From Dichotomocladium elegans (lineage: Eukaryota > Mucoromycota > Mucoromycetes > Mucorales > Lichtheimiaceae): a stretch of 64,000 nucleotides of DNA. The notes below the pieces were generated by a model that was not told the origin of the DNA, did no database searches, and saw only the letters and a program-made list of their open reading frames with translations. The DNA lies in contig JAIXMN010000041.1 in NCBI GenBank assembly GCA_025716815.1, positions 62,001 through 126,000 on the forward strand, written 5' to 3'. Shown here piece by piece: positions 11,651 to 23,502 of this stretch. Positions within the stretch are counted from its first letter, which is position 1, and every line of letters starts with the position of its first letter. Both the position numbers and the translations under genes were made by a program.

Positions 11651-12469
11651 TCGCGTCATTTTCGTTCCATGTCGGGCACAGTCATAATTTAACATCGAGG
11701 ATCCTTTACGTCCACATTTTGCGGGATATGCTGGGGAGTTGAGCCTTGGACTTTTCGAGAAACAACTCACCTTTCATCCCGCAGTTTTCAGCAAATGGCT
11801 TTTTCTGGATGGGACAGTGAATGAATTTGGAGGTTACAACATCATTTGAAATTACAGCTATTATGTTCCATGCTCTACCTCTTTCCCTCCAAACATCTAA
11901 TTGCAAATGCTAAAAGGCAAGCGGGTTCTCAAAGGGTGACAACGTACATATATCTTCCTTGCCAACCTTGGCCAGCCTGCAGTCATGCGTTTCTACCATA
12001 ACAGGCATACTAATCAGTGCAGTACAGCATTTGTCTACTTTTACTTAACCGGCTTTGGAAAGATTAGAAAACAGTACTGTATCTTCGTCATTCGGATGGG
12101 AGAAGTCATATTTGTACTTTTGGAACATCGATTGTTGAACTTGTGTAGAGTTGAGATGGTGACGAGGACGTTGCAGTGATTGTGTATGATGATTTGGGGT
12201 AACACTTATTTCCTATTCATCCTGTGAACCATAAGCTTGTTCAATGAAGACTACATTTATTTCACGGATCTATCGACTATGGAAACTGAGAAAGTCCAGG
12301 CGTAACGGCTGCAAAGTACATGAACGAATGATTTTAGTTACTGATATGTCACATCCTACGCGGGGCATCAGGTCATAGTTCCCGAGAAGATAAGCGGCCA
12401 AAGATGGTCTTGTAGTACATGGAGCACGAATTTTGTGATTTACACTTTCCTTTTCTTTGCACATAACAC
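11651..12469. other. LTIR-1 internal leader, homologous to LTIR-2 33954-34930
   Basis: No coding frame. Patches such as GCAGTACA near 12022 and the segment before 12466 match LTIR-2 leader sequence in the same order. This shows the two elements share an ancestor and marks the 5' edge of the internal deletion. Confidence 0.55.
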
Positions 12470-13690
12470 AATGCTGGTACGCCTATCGAAAACGGTGATG
12501 TAGCCTTCTCGGTGTTAAGCCAGTGTAAGTATTAGGCGGCATTTACAATTTATCGTGAATGTAAAGGACGAGAAGATGAGGGAGCGCAATCCCAACATCG
12601 AAACGAACGGGGCTTTGTCCATTTCCGGCGGTGTGAAACGAGCTGCACAACATAATACCCAGAAACCTGCAAAAAAAAGGGTGTGCCAAAAGCATGTCGA
12701 AAGTTTGTAAGAGTTGCCATTGATAACCACATCAATCATGGCATGTCGAAGGCCAGCGCCACAGGGAGTGTGCATATGGCGCCGTCGACTTTTAGCGCAT
12801 ATGTCGCCCGATACAGGGCATCCAGAGGTCTGAACGTAATGCCCAAAAGAAGATAATGCGAGAAAGCGAAGCAGTTTGACAGCAAGTTCATTCGTTTCGT
12901 GTTTGAGTATGTTGATGCCTATCCCACGTGCGCCATAGAAGACGTGATGGTTGCGCGCTCGCAAGCGACTACAGAGGCGGTATCGAAAAAGCGCGTTGCA
13001 GAAATGGCTGCAAAAAGCGCAAGGAACACCTTCGAGCGCTTTTGGTGTTTCTCCATCAGCCAGATGGAGGAAGAGAGGCAAGGCGTGCTCCGTCGCTTGA
13101 TGAAGTTGTCGATAGGGACGACTTCAAGGCGGATGATAATGTGCTTTCTTTGCTGAAGCAGCATTTGCCGTCAACGCTCGCCGTACATATCCGGTATCGC
13201 CGAAAGTGTCACCACCCATCCCCAGTGATCCAGCGATACCTGCACCCGACCTTCACGTCCTAGCTGTTATGCCTAGTAGAGGCGTACTTATCCCTTCTGT
13301 GCGCTCCTCCTCGGGGTTTATCACCGCACAAGAGATGCTCGATTTCGTCGATGAAGTCCTGGCTATCGTGCCCAGTTTGGAGGAGGAGACATGGTACTTC
13401 AGCTTCGATATCTTACCAGAAGAGGTTGCAACCCTATGTTCACCAAGATCGAAAATGCCGGCCATGTCCCGTCTTCCGCGAAGAAGAAATCAGTTGGAAT
13501 GCTGCTGAATACATAGTGGAAAATTTGCCATTGGTTATAAATCGCAGACTCTTGGATGCATCAAAGAAAGAAAAATTGATCGATCGCATGACTGATGTAT
13601 TGAGCAATTACTCTCCAGCAAAGTGCAATGCTCCATGTTTAGGTTTGCTTTCCCAAATCAATAAACCGACGCTGCTTTTCTGCTCTCTTA
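12470..13690 (+). pseudogene. decayed second gene of LTIR-1: transposase paralogue lacking first catalytic Asp
   Basis: Several frames, read in turn, match the second gene of LTIR-2 (42982-44388) along its length. An HTH part ends in VARYRASRG near 12835. The position where the DD34E transposase has VVIDEASF is here NVLSLLKQHL near 13140-13163, so the first Asp is absent. Later come FSFDILPEE near 13402 (second Asp kept) and WNAAEYIVENLP near 13497-13532 (Glu kept). At least three frameshifts or stops (for example after 12690 and near 13435) break it. It is the only gene relic in this element, which lacks the catalytic transposase. Homology to the gene upstream in LTIR-2 is my alignment by eye. 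Confidence 0.6.
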
Positions 13691-13805
13691 ATCTTTTCGT
13701 ACTCGAGCTTGGTTTTAATCAAGAATTATGTAGCGTCCAAAATTCCCTATTACAAGGAACATTCGTCCATCTGAAAGGTGATTCCCTAACAATGTGTAAA
13801 TGCGG

Positions 13806-15198
13806 CTTGCAGAAAGATTGACGAAAGATTGGTTACGAAAGCTGGTAACCGCGGATCGCACTACTGTGATTGAACAAATCTGAAGCGGTTGGATCAGGCT
13901 AATGACGAGAATAAGTGATAATCGTTTCGTGATGCTGAGCTTCGTAAAATGGAAAGCGGAATAGGTGCGTTCGAGAGTTCGCGAGAAAATTTTTTTTCAA
14001 AAGCAACAAGGCAGTTCGAAGGACGAGCGCAGCACAGGACTTCAACGTTGAAACCAACTTTTCGCACGAATCCTTTAGCAATTCTTAGTATACGATCCAT
14101 TCGTGGCATTTATATTCTTCTCCCACTTTGCAATTGCTACTATGGTTACTTGGCCTCGGCAACGCAGGACCAAATCAAGCTTGCTAATCGTTCAACGGCT
14201 AGTCAATTGCAGAAAGTTGTTCTCACTCAATGACTTGCGCTAATGCTTGAGCCCATCCCGAGTTTCGCAGTACGAATTTGATGCTGCTGTCGGCTTGAAG
14301 AACAGTGGCATTGCGGGCGCTTGAATTCGGTGTTGCGGTTTTTAGGAACAATGGTCGAACAGAAAAGAAATGCAGGCCCCTCTTGTACGGCCTGGAATTT
14401 TTCCCGTTGTCTTTTGACGAGCCGCTTCTTTCCCAGTCCTCTTTCAAGAACAATTGCTTCTTCCTCCTGATGCTCTCTGCAGATGAGCCATTTCTTTGCC
14501 TTCTCGCTTTCTCTTTTTTCTTTGAATAAAAATCGGTTGGAGTGTCCTCCTCGCCACTATCCCATAAAAAAATGTCTGGCTGCTTTTCTTTTATGGTTCC
14601 TTTTGTCACACTCAAACAAACGGACCTTTGTAACAAAAAAAAGTGCGCGTTTCGTCTGGCTTTACCTTTATACTTTCTGACCTTAAAGCCCTTCGGGGAA
14701 GAAGGGGCATCTGCTGTGTTCGTGGCCGCGGAGATACACCACGGTCCGTCATACAGTCGCATTAAACCACTTCCCTTCCTAAACCGCCACTACCTCAGCC
14801 CCACCAACGACTATTGCGGATGTGCTGCACAACGGAGCTTCTCCAAGCACTGAGTACAAGAAAAAGATCAACGAGCGTCTGACTCTTAAATCGCCACTTT
14901 GCCTCCCTTTATCCTCCACGAAAATTTTTCCGGCAACCACCATTGCTGAGGCGACCAACCGTCAAAGTTGCGTTTGACCACCACCGAGTCAAACGAGAAA
15001 AATTTTTTTGCCCTGCCATTTTTCTCCAGCTCCCCTGCCTTCACCCACCACCCAAAAAATTTTGCCCACCACATGACAGAACCTTCCCCCCCACCTTGGC
15101 TCACTCCGCCTCCCACTGACCCATCCCCAAAAAACCACCATCCGATCCAGACCAACCACCTTGCGTGCGAGATGGGAAACTTCTTCTGAAAAGACCTG
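13806..15198. repeat. LTIR-1 right terminal inverted repeat
   Basis: Mirror image of 10258-11650 without visible differences. The outermost bases CTTCTGAAAAGACCTG are followed by the TA duplication. Confidence 0.9.
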
Positions 15199-15643
15199 TA
15201 CTAAAGCTGTCCACTGTTGACAATGTCGCGGCATTAGCAGCTGGTAAAAGAATGGGGCAGATTGCTACTTCAGAAAAAAAATGAATGCAGGCTATGTGGT
15301 CACAGATGTTAGTGAAATTTTTTTGGGGACACACCCAATTGTTCGAACTCCACACTTTACGGACACAAAATTCAATTTTTGCAGCTGATACTATCGTTGA
15401 AGTCTTCAAATCTGTATTCTGCGATTTCGGTTTACCTGAGATCATACAATCAGACAATGGAAGCGAATTCAAGAACTTCAAGATGAAGAAATTTATTGAC
15501 AGCCTAGGCATCGACCATCGACTTACTACACCGTACCACCCAGGCGCTAATGGGATTGCCGAACGTTGGGTACAAACGACTCTGAGTGTCATTCGCAAGA
15601 AAATTGAAGGCGCAGGTAAAGACTGGGACTTTTACGTTCCCAG

Positions 15644-16098
15644 TGTGGTAAATAAGGTTTGTAGAGACTGTCAAAGTACAATGAGACTCTTGGAGGTGTT
15701 TTTAATAGAAAGAAAAATTCTTCTGTCTGTTTACTCCTACACTACATAGTTGTTTATATATTGTTATGGATAAAATAGATTCCGCCCGATTGACATGGGT
15801 CAATTGTCCTGGAAATTTCCATAAGAGGAGTTGTTGGGATGCGGTACTTGACAAGTCATAGAAAAACTTTTCGTTCGTTCCTGTAGCTGAATCCCAGACC
15901 ATCCTCACGTCGGTAAAACCTCAAAAAACCCAGTGGGAAAAAATAGAGGAGAAAAGACTGTGGATATGGATCTAGTGGCTATGTATGATCGTGTTTCCCT
16001 TGGCTGAGTCGTGTTTCTGTATTGCGGTTGTTCCAGTTCTTTACATCATTGCCATGGATATTCACTTCATTGGTGCTCTTGCAATCACCTATGTGACA
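15644..16098 (-). repeat. Ty3-A 3' LTR
   Basis: 455 bp. It differs from the partner LTR at the G/T three bases before the final GACA (CTATGTGACA versus CTATGCGACA); no other difference was noticed by eye. It is followed on the plus strand by TTACCCCCCTCC, the complement of the polypurine tract. Confidence 0.88.
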
Positions 16099-16171
16099 TT
16101 ACCCCCCTCCAGATTGGGACAATCGTGAAGGAATTGTAGGGAGTATGGTCGATTGCAGGATATTGAGTAAA

Positions 16172-19100
16172 TTAAGATCGTCGTCTCTGACTTCTTCTCA
16201 AATTCTTGTCGGACTTGTTATAGTCAGATCGTGATCGTTTCATGCTGGGTACTTTATCCTTTTTGTGCGATGACTCAATTTCGGGTGGTACATCAGCATT
16301 CTTTTCATCTTGTCCCAGTCTATGCCAGTATTCGATGATGAATCCAGGATCGGTGAATTTGTCGGGTGTCAACCATTGATCATCTTCAGGTCCATAACCC
16401 TTCCATCGTACACGATATTGGCGGTTTCCTGGCTTTCCTTTGTGTGCAATGATGGCCTGTACTTCATATAATTCATCTTGAGGGACCACTTCGTCTTGAT
16501 TGATCAGTTTCATCTCAGAGGGTGAATAGTCGCGAGGCATTAATGCTCCAGTTTCGTCTTGCAACACATATGATCCTCCTTGTGTTTTGCGTAGCACGGT
16601 ATAAGGTCCTTCAAAGATCGGAGCTAACTTGCTTTTCCAGTTCTGTACACGGACCATCACATGACTCCTTTCTGGGAAGTCTGTCAAGTGATGTTTTTCG
16701 TCAAATTTTTTCTTCTGTTTATCTCCATGCTCTTCCACTTTTCGTTTCAAGGCAGGAAAGACGACATCGTGCATATACGCGGCACGCTCCATTAATTCCT
16801 CGTGTGTGGACGCGCGTTTTTCAACAGCATTCTTGTCGCGGTAGTCTTTCAGCTCGTTAATTCGTCGCGCGAACATGAGGGAGAATGGGGAGGAACCCAA
16901 CCTCTCAGAAATGCGGCTGTTGATTTCCAGCTGTGTACTGGGAACGTAGAAATCCCAGTCTTTACCAGCACCTTGTAGTTTCTTGCGAATGACACTCAGC
17001 GTGGTTTGCACCCATCGTTCGGCAACACCATTAGCGCGTGGGTGATAAGGCGTAGTACAGGATTTTCAAGAAGAAGTTTGCTACAAATTTTAGTTGTTCA
17101 TATAGACCATCTAGGTTTTTCGTTTTTTTTTTTGCTTCAAATTCGAATACAAATTTTAGTAGTTCGTTGCTATCCTTTTGTCAAATTTAAAGGCAATAGC
17201 AGCAAGAACATTTCAATCAAGACTATAGGTGAGTCTTCCTTCTCCTCTTTTTACATCAGAATAGTATTGGGAGGCCAACCATTTATGCTTCATTCTAATT
17301 TCAAAGGAAGAAGAGAAACGAAATACTAAAATTTGTATTCGAATTTAAGCAAAAAAACGAAAAACCTAGACGGTCTATATGAACAACTAAATTTTGTGGC
17401 AAACTTCTTCTTGAAAATCCTGTAAGTCGGTGGTCAATTCCCAGATTCTCAACAAAGGTCTTCATCTTGAAGTTCTTGAATTCGCTTCCGTTATCTGACT
17501 GAATAATCTTGGGTAGTCCGAAATCGCAGAATACAGACTTGAAAACTTCAATGATGGTATCGGCCGCCTTGTCTGGTAGTGCGCGCAGTATACAAAAGCG
17601 TGTGCACACATCGACAAAGACGATAATGTAATTGTTTCCTTTGCATGAAGTGCGGTGAAAGTTAATCAAGTCAACTGCCCAGTGATCACCTGGTAAGTAT
17701 GCGTATATTGGTCGCAAGGGATTGAAACCTCGTTTGCCAATGTTGTAACGTTGACATTGAATGCATGATCGTACGTGCTCTACCGCATCTTGGAACAAGT
17801 TTGCCCAGTGGACACCATCGGCATGCAGCGATCGCACAATATGCTCTGCTCCTTCATGACCGCCCGTTAAGTGTGCCTTTTCCAACAATGCTGGACGTTC
17901 GGCCTCAGGTGGACACATCGTATCTTGTGGAAATTCGAAAGGCTTGATGACGAATACACGTTTGTTGGACGGATTTTTCTTTGCTGACCGTATAATAGGA
18001 ACATCACCCCCCTCCAGCTGGTCGGCAGGGGCGAACAAGCGAGAAAGGTTATCGGGCAGCACATTCTCAATACCTGGTAGATGAATCACTTGGAAGGAAT
18101 AATCGAGAAGAGTATCTAACCAGTTAATCATCATAGGATTAGCAATCTTCTGGGTATGTAGGTATGTCAGCGCTTTATGATCAGTGTATAGGGTGAATGG
18201 ATTTCCCCATAGATACTGATGAAACTTCTGTAGCGCATATACAACTGCTAGCAGCTCTCGTTTGGTTGTTGAATAGTTGCGTTCGGATTTGCTGAGAGAG
18301 CGAGCCATAAACGATACATATTGCTTCACACCATCGTTCATTTGAAAGAGGACGGCGCCAATCCCGTAGTTGGATGCATCAGTAGCCACGTAAAACGGTA
18401 ATGAGAGATCTGGGTATCGCAAGAGGGTACGCTCAGCTAACAGAGCTTTCAGCTTATTGAAGCAGGCAGTATGCTCGTCAGTCCAGAGCTGATTCAAAGA
18501 TCCAGCGGAACGTAACGCATCGAGTGGCGCACTGATCTCAGAAACCTTTGGAATATGGTCGCGGAAATAATTGATGATCCCCATGAAACGCATTACATCC
18601 TTGCCCGTTCGTGGTATAGGCCACTGTAGGACATTGGTAAGTTTTCGTTCATCAGGGATAATACCACTCTGCGAGATACAGAATCCAAGTAGATAAACCG
18701 ATCGTTGGGCAAAATGGCACTTTGCGGGATTGAGGAGCAAATTGACGTTGGTCAGTGCTTGGATAGCCAATTGGACGTGGCGTGTATGTTCAGCCATTGT
18801 ACGCGAGTGTACTACGATATCATCCACGAAGGTTTGGACAAATGGCATCTCCTTGTAAATCGACGACATCACTCTTTGGAACTTGGACGATATGGGTTTC
18901 AAACCGAAAGGACATCCGCGGAACATGTATTGGATTCCATCGTGAGTGAATGTGGTCTTGTGCTGGTCAGCTTCATTAATCTGGAATCGATGGAACGCGC
19001 TCTTGAGATCTAGCGTAGTGAATACAGCTGAACCACCTAAGGATGAAAAGATTTCCTTGATCAAAGGTAATGGATATCGGTCATCAGGAAGATACTTATT

Positions 19101-19937
19101 AATGTGGCGAGGATCCAGACATGGACGTTTGCCAGTCTTGTTGCCATATTCATCCTTCTTGTCGGCCAAAGTGAGAGGACTGTTCCAGCTGGAATTGACA
19201 GATGCCTTGACAATAATACCGTCTTCGAGCCAACTTTTGACAGCATCATCAACAATGGGACGTACAGCATAAGGTAAAGGGTATTGTCGTTGATATGCGG
19301 ATACACCTTTGGGAGTGTCGAGATAGATGACTGACTCAGGTACCATACAGAAAGCATCTTTCGGGATCGTTGCATTGGCCTTGATATATGGTTCGAGTGC
19401 CCTATGGAATGCAGTTTGTTCAGACGGTGTACCTGCAGGTGAATTGTTCGGTTCGGCTTCATCTTCATATGGCACGACACGTTCATCCTTCTTGTTTAAT
19501 AGTTCGTCGTCATCATCCCACCTTGTCGCAACGCCAGTCAAAGCAACACCAAGTCTTGGCAGTAAGTCTAGACCTATTATGACATCGGTGTCATCATTAA
19601 GATCCATAACTTCAAACTAATGCTTGATAGTTCGATGGTTGTAGCGTATAAGAAGCGGATCGGTGGTGCCCAAACGGGGTAATTGATCATTTTTTCCAGC
19701 GTATAGGATGAGTCCTGAAGCGTCATTGATAACCCAGTTGTTTTTTAAGCAAATATCTTTATTAAGAACCGACATTTCCGCTCCGGTGTCGAGGAGACCC
19801 AAGAGACGCTCACTCTGTATGAGGATAGGAGTTGTCAGCCTTAAAGAATCGCTTCGGGTATTCAACGCATTCAAACGCAATCGCTTACCAGACGAATGTT
19901 TAGCCAGTTCCAGACAGGCATCGGCATCAAGCTCCAT
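16172..19937 (-). pseudogene. Ty3-A pol (protease, RT, RNase H, integrase, chromodomain), interrupted
   Basis: The protease shows LGLLDTGAEMSVL near 19790. An in-frame TAG at 19617-19619 separates it from the rest, which restarts in the same frame. RT has QTFVDDIVVHS (catalytic DD) near 18830, RNase H has FYVATDASNYGIGAVL near 18390, and the integrase zinc-binding part reads HLTGGHEGAEH...CIQCQ near 17800. The integrase core is cut at about 17423 by the MITE (17058-17422). The remainder, 16172-17055, holds the C-terminal integrase and the chromodomain RQYRVRWKGYGPEDDQW. The single nonsense codon could come from CAG by one transition. The reading otherwise remains long and open. Confidence 0.85.
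17058..17422. mobile_element. MITE copy A (365 bp, TA target duplication)
   Basis: The ends are CAGGATTTTCAAGAAGAAG and its complement, flanked by TA at 17056-17057 and 17423-17424. TIRs are about 105 bp, with GGTTTTTCG and TTCGAATACAAATTTTAG mirrored. It is inserted in Ty3-A integrase. Similar copies are at 27112-27475 and 37642-38005. Confidence 0.9.
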
Positions 19938-19970
19938 GAGCTCGAGCTCCTCGTCGGCAGGATGCTTCTT

Positions 19971-21370
19971 TTCGGCAACCTGTCGAGCAGGGCACGAATC
20001 GGCAGTGGCGGTCTTGTGAGGGTTAGGCGGTTAAGCCTCTTGCGCTCCCTCTTCTCCTTCATCGCGATCTTGTACTCCTCGCAGCGATGGCCCTTGCTCC
20101 AGTCCTTCTTGCAATAGATGCAGCGGCTTTCCTTGATGGCACGCTGCTCTTCGGTGAGTTCCTTGGTAGGTTTTGGCTTGGGCTGGGGGGACTTGCTGCG
20201 CCGACGGCGCTCTGAACGTTCACGACGTTCGTGACGCCAATCGTGTCCGTCGCGGCGGAAGGAACGGTTTCTCGATCGTCGATCGGAATAGCGGTGGTGG
20301 TGGTGCTCGGCAGGGTCGTCACGTTGGGCACGCGAACTACGATTGCGAGTGCGGATCTCCGTCGCCTGGATCAGTACGCCAAGTCGGACAACCTCCTCAA
20401 CGCATTGGGGTCGACGGGAGCCATGCTGGCCATGCCACGCAACTCGAACGTCCTGCTGGAAGTCGGCTTCCAGGGAAAACAAGAAACGCATCGCCATATT
20501 CTCGTCGTCCTTGATGCCAGCCTTCTTCATCGCGTCTTGGTACTCGTCACCGTAGTCAGGATATTTGCCCCAGGGGCATCTCCATCGTGAACACCTTGGT
20601 GGCGGCAGACAGCGAACGACTCGTACCATGGAAACGTTCGGCGAACACTCGGCAAACCTGTGACCAGTCATATCCTTTGTTAGCAACGTAAGAATCAAAC
20701 CAGTTACTCAGGTTGGCGGGCATAGCAAGCGCGAGCCAGCGCTGCCAGTCGTGGTCCACATCCACCTCACCAGCCTCAAGAACGAGCTGGAAGCGGCGGA
20801 GGAACTCTTCCACCGAGCTGAACACCTTTTGGCCGGGGTCGGACAGGGTCAATCCCTGCACCTGGAACAGAGGGATGTCGCGAATGCTGACGCGGCCGCT
20901 CCTGGAAGGAATGGACCTCACACACTCATCGACGGACGACACACCAAAAGAAGTGCAAACGGAATCCGTGGCGGGGACAGCTGGCTTGTCAGGTCGAAGA
21001 CCAGCAATGGGCACAGGCTGCAACGCGGCAATGATCGCCTTCTGGTCATTGACCAAGCGACACGTCAACGCAATACGCCCGGAAATCGCCTCGATCGCCT
21101 CTGCGTCCTGGGCCTGGTACGCCTTGTTTTGCTCCACACACAGCTCCTGGAGCTCGGCCTGCTTCTGCGCCAGAAGCGGCGACGCAGCCAAAGCATCGGC
21201 GGGTTGTTGGGGAGTTTGTTGCACTTGCGTGCGCTCACCCATGCTCACATCGTCGTCGGCAACACGGGAAAGGAATCGACCTCGGGGTCGCGGACAGGGG
21301 GAACCAAAGAACCTTGGACAGTGGTGGCGGCGGCAGTTGGCAACTCGGTAGTGTTGTTGAGAGTATTCAT
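19971..21370 (-). pseudogene. Ty3-A gag, frameshifted
   Basis: A likely ATG lies at 21370, about 10 bp inside the LTR edge at 21380. The frame changes near 21270 and again near 20575, at a CCCCTGGGG tract. The middle part has capsid-like sequence (VEEFLRRFQLVLEAGE... and DWQRWLALAMP). It is followed by an Arg/Ser-rich stretch and one zinc knuckle, CIYCKKDWSKGHRC, near 20110. It would form the particle and bind RNA. The frameshifts are not at a recognisable programmed site, so I read them as decay. Confidence 0.75.
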
Positions 21371-21379
21371 TGTAAAAAA

Positions 21380-21834
21380 TGTGGTAAATAAGGTTTGTAG
21401 AGACTGTCAAAGTACAATGAGACTCTTGGAGGTGTTTTTAATAGAAAGAAAAATTCTTCTGTCTGTTTACTCCTACACTACATAGTTGTTTATATATTGT
21501 TATGGATAAAATAGATTCCGCCCGATTGACATGGGTCAATTGTCCTGGAAATTTCCATAAGAGGAGTTGTTGGGATGCGGTACTTGACAAGTCATAGAAA
21601 AACTTTTCGTTCGTTCCTGTAGCTGAATCCCAGACCATCCTCACGTCGGTAAAACCTCAAAAAACCCAGTGGGAAAAAATAGAGGAGAAAAGACTGTGGA
21701 TATGGATCTAGTGGCTATGTATGATCGTGTTTCCCTTGGCTGAGTCGTGTTTCTGTATTGCGGTTGTTCCAGTTCTTTACATCATTGCCATGGATATTCA
21801 CTTCATTGGTGCTCTTGCAATCACCTATGCGACA
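21380..21834 (-). repeat. Ty3-A 5' LTR
   Basis: 455 bp partner of 15644-16098, with which it is almost identical. It is flanked on the right by the CCCAG duplication. Confidence 0.88.
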
Positions 21835-22676
21835 CCCAGCACACAACTGGAAATCAATAGCCGTATCTCCGAGAGGTTAGGTTCTTCGCCATTCTCACTA
21901 ATGTTCGCTCGACGAATTAATGAGATGAAGGACTATCGACGTAATGGTGCCGTTGAGAACAGAGCGTCGACACACCAAGAACTTATGGAACGTGCCGCGT
22001 ATATGCATGACGTTGTCTTTCCTGCCTTGAAACAAAGAGCGGAAGAACACGGCAGTAAACAAAAGAAAAAGTTCGACCAAAAATATCATTTGATTGATTT
22101 TCCGGAACGGAGCCACGTGATGGTGCGAGTCCAGAACTGAAGAAGCAAACTGGCCCCCATTTTTGAAGGACCTTACACAGTACTGCGCAAGACACAAGGA
22201 GGATCCTACGTGCTGCAAGATGAAACAGGAGCTTTAATGCCTAGAGACTATTCGCCCTCTGAGATGAAACTTATTAACCAAGACGAAGTTATCCCTCAAG
22301 ACGAATTATACGAAGTACAAGCTATAGTTGCGCACAAAGGACAACCAGGAAAACGACAATACTTAGTACGATGGAAAGGCTATGGCGCTGAAGACGACCA
22401 ATGGCTAACACCCGATAAGTTCACCGATCCTGGCTTTATCATCGAATACTAGCACCGACTAGGAAAAGGCGAATCAAAGGCTGATGCAATTCCTTCCAAT
22501 ATGCTATCGCCTAAAAAGGACAGTTCACCCCGCAAGAAACGATCCCGATCCGACAATGCCGATCACAATCCTGCACCAAGGAGAAGCCAAAGAAGACGGC
22601 TATAATCCAGTCAATATCACGTAATCGACCATGCTCTCTTCCTATTTTCTGATTGTTCCAATCTGGAGGGGGGTAA

Positions 22677-23015
22677 TGTCGCATAGGTGATTACGGATTG
22701 AAGGATCCATGACGCCGCGTTATAACCAGATCCATTTCCACAGTCTTTTTCCCTCTATTTTTCTCCCACTGGGTTTTTATGAGGTTTTACCGACGTGAGG
22801 ATGGTCTGAAAGGAACAAGGACATATAACGTATGATAGAGGTCACCGATACACACATAAGCACCTTATCTGTAATAGTGCTACCATCTCCGAGTACCCGT
22901 GTAAGACGGAGTAGCCAGTTGACCTAATTAGGACCTCTGCCATAAATCATATAAATAGTAGATAAATGTGTAGCGATGGAGGATCTTAATTCCGATTTCA
23001 TTCGAATAACAGACA
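22677..23015 (+). repeat. 3' LTR of the outer Ty3 remnant
   Basis: It starts TGTCGCATAGGTGATTACGG directly after the purine tract. The part 22727-22806 matches the Ty3-A LTR (minus strand), including TTTTACCGACGTGAGGATGG; the rest is diverged. The end at AACAGACA is inferred from TGTC/GACA symmetry. Confidence 0.55.
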
Positions 23016-23127
23016 TCCACGAGTCTCATCGTATTCTAACTGTCCACCATAAAAAACAACTAAAACACCACAATATTTACAAGAAAAAATAAAGTGCGAG
23101 GTACTTGATCCATTTGTGGTAGTTGAG

Positions 23128-23502
23128 ACGAGATGAGGTGGATGGGTTAGAGAGAGTGAAAAAAGACAACTAGAAAAGTATCTTTGAGGTTGATGTTTAT
23201 TCCTGAAAATAAAATATCTCTCTTTTATAATAATTCTATTAGAACGGCGATGTAAGTGCTTAATCCTGTTAGGACGTATCGGATGAGAGCATTCTCTTTT
23301 CATTGTCCTCTTCAAGACCAGTGATGGATCCTGGATAGAGGAAGTACCTTTGATAGGTGCAAGTATCCCGCCTCGCAGGCGGATCCGGAAATAATGGTTC
23401 CTGAACATCAATATGCCAAATTCATCACCGTCTTAGTTTCAGGATATCAGCCATAGTGATGTGAAACCGGCTAAGCTCTCTTGCATGGATCAATATTCAC
23501 CA
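23128..23502 (-). repeat. LTR-like direct repeat, copy 1
   Basis: About 370 bp matching 25045-25414 in the same orientation at roughly 90% by eye. Read on the minus strand it has TTATAAAAGAG followed by AATAAA-type signals, as expected of an LTR. No coding sequence lies between the copies that would identify a retroelement. Confidence 0.5.

Larger units (their letters stand above)
10258..15198. mobile_element. LTIR-1: 4.9 kb Tc1-like element with 1.39 kb terminal inverted repeats
   Basis: Both ends read CAGGTCTTTTCAGAAGAAG inward and are flanked by TA (10256-10257 and 15199-15200), the target duplication of the Tc1/mariner superfamily. The arms 10258-11650 and 13806-15198 are reverse complements (coordinate sum 25456 throughout), with no difference noticed, so the whole element is a large interrupted palindrome. 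The 2.15 kb core holds a non-coding leader also present in LTIR-2 and a decayed second gene, but not the DD34E transposase gene of LTIR-2. An internal deletion joined sequence near 12466 to 12470. It is therefore a non-autonomous derivative. Identical arms suggest recent movement or arm-to-arm gene conversion. Confidence 0.88.
15644..21834 (-). mobile_element. Ty3-A: full-length minus-strand Ty3 chromovirus inserted in its relative
   Basis: Two 455 bp LTRs bound the element, TGTGGTAAATAAGG...ACA on the plus strand. The 5 bp CCCAG (15639-15643 and 21835-21839) is duplicated on both sides, and the host frame ...DFYVPS / TQLEINSR continues across the insertion. A purine tract (minus strand GGAGGGGGGTAA) sits next to the 15644-16098 LTR. 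The order on the minus strand is gag, protease, RT, RNase H, integrase, chromodomain. A 365 bp MITE interrupts the integrase. The coding region carries frameshifts in gag and one in-frame TAG in the protease/RT region, so it is probably inactive. Confidence 0.9.
15378..22605 (+). pseudogene. Ty3 integrase-chromodomain remnant of the outer element
   Basis: The left piece (to 15643) carries the integrase core with IIQSDNGSEFKNF and TPYHPGANGIAERW. The right piece (21840-22605) continues with the C-terminal integrase region and a chromodomain, RQYLVRWKGYGAEDDQW. Two Trp codons are now stops: TGA at 22138-22140 (in VRVQN*RSKLAP) and TAG at 22450-22452 (IIEY*HRL). In the inserted relative these positions read W. 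The gene is dead. Chromodomain integrases of this type normally direct insertion to methylated-histone chromatin; that is family knowledge. Confidence 0.8.
15378..23015 (+). mobile_element. outer Ty3 chromovirus remnant (3' half), split by an inserted Ty3
   Basis: Plus-strand integrase sequence begins abruptly near 15378, runs to 15643, and resumes at 21840 after the inserted element. It then reaches a chromodomain, a purine tract ending GGAGGGGGGTAA and an LTR starting TGTCGCATAGG at 22677. The LTR probably ends ...CAGACA at 23015. The 5' half (gag, protease, RT) is missing. It belongs to the same family as the element inserted in it, judging from the near-identical integrase and chromodomain motifs and the shared LTR start. 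Confidence 0.8.

Noticed and set aside
15201..15377. Possible 5' continuation of the outer Ty3
   Set aside because: Translation in all frames gives no integrase-like sequence before about 15378.
22130..22455. RIP-like mutation of the outer Ty3 (two Trp codons turned into stops by G to A)
   Set aside because: Only two sites; other stops in the window (GAG to TAG in Ty3-D) do not fit, so there is no basis for a repeat-induced mutation claim.
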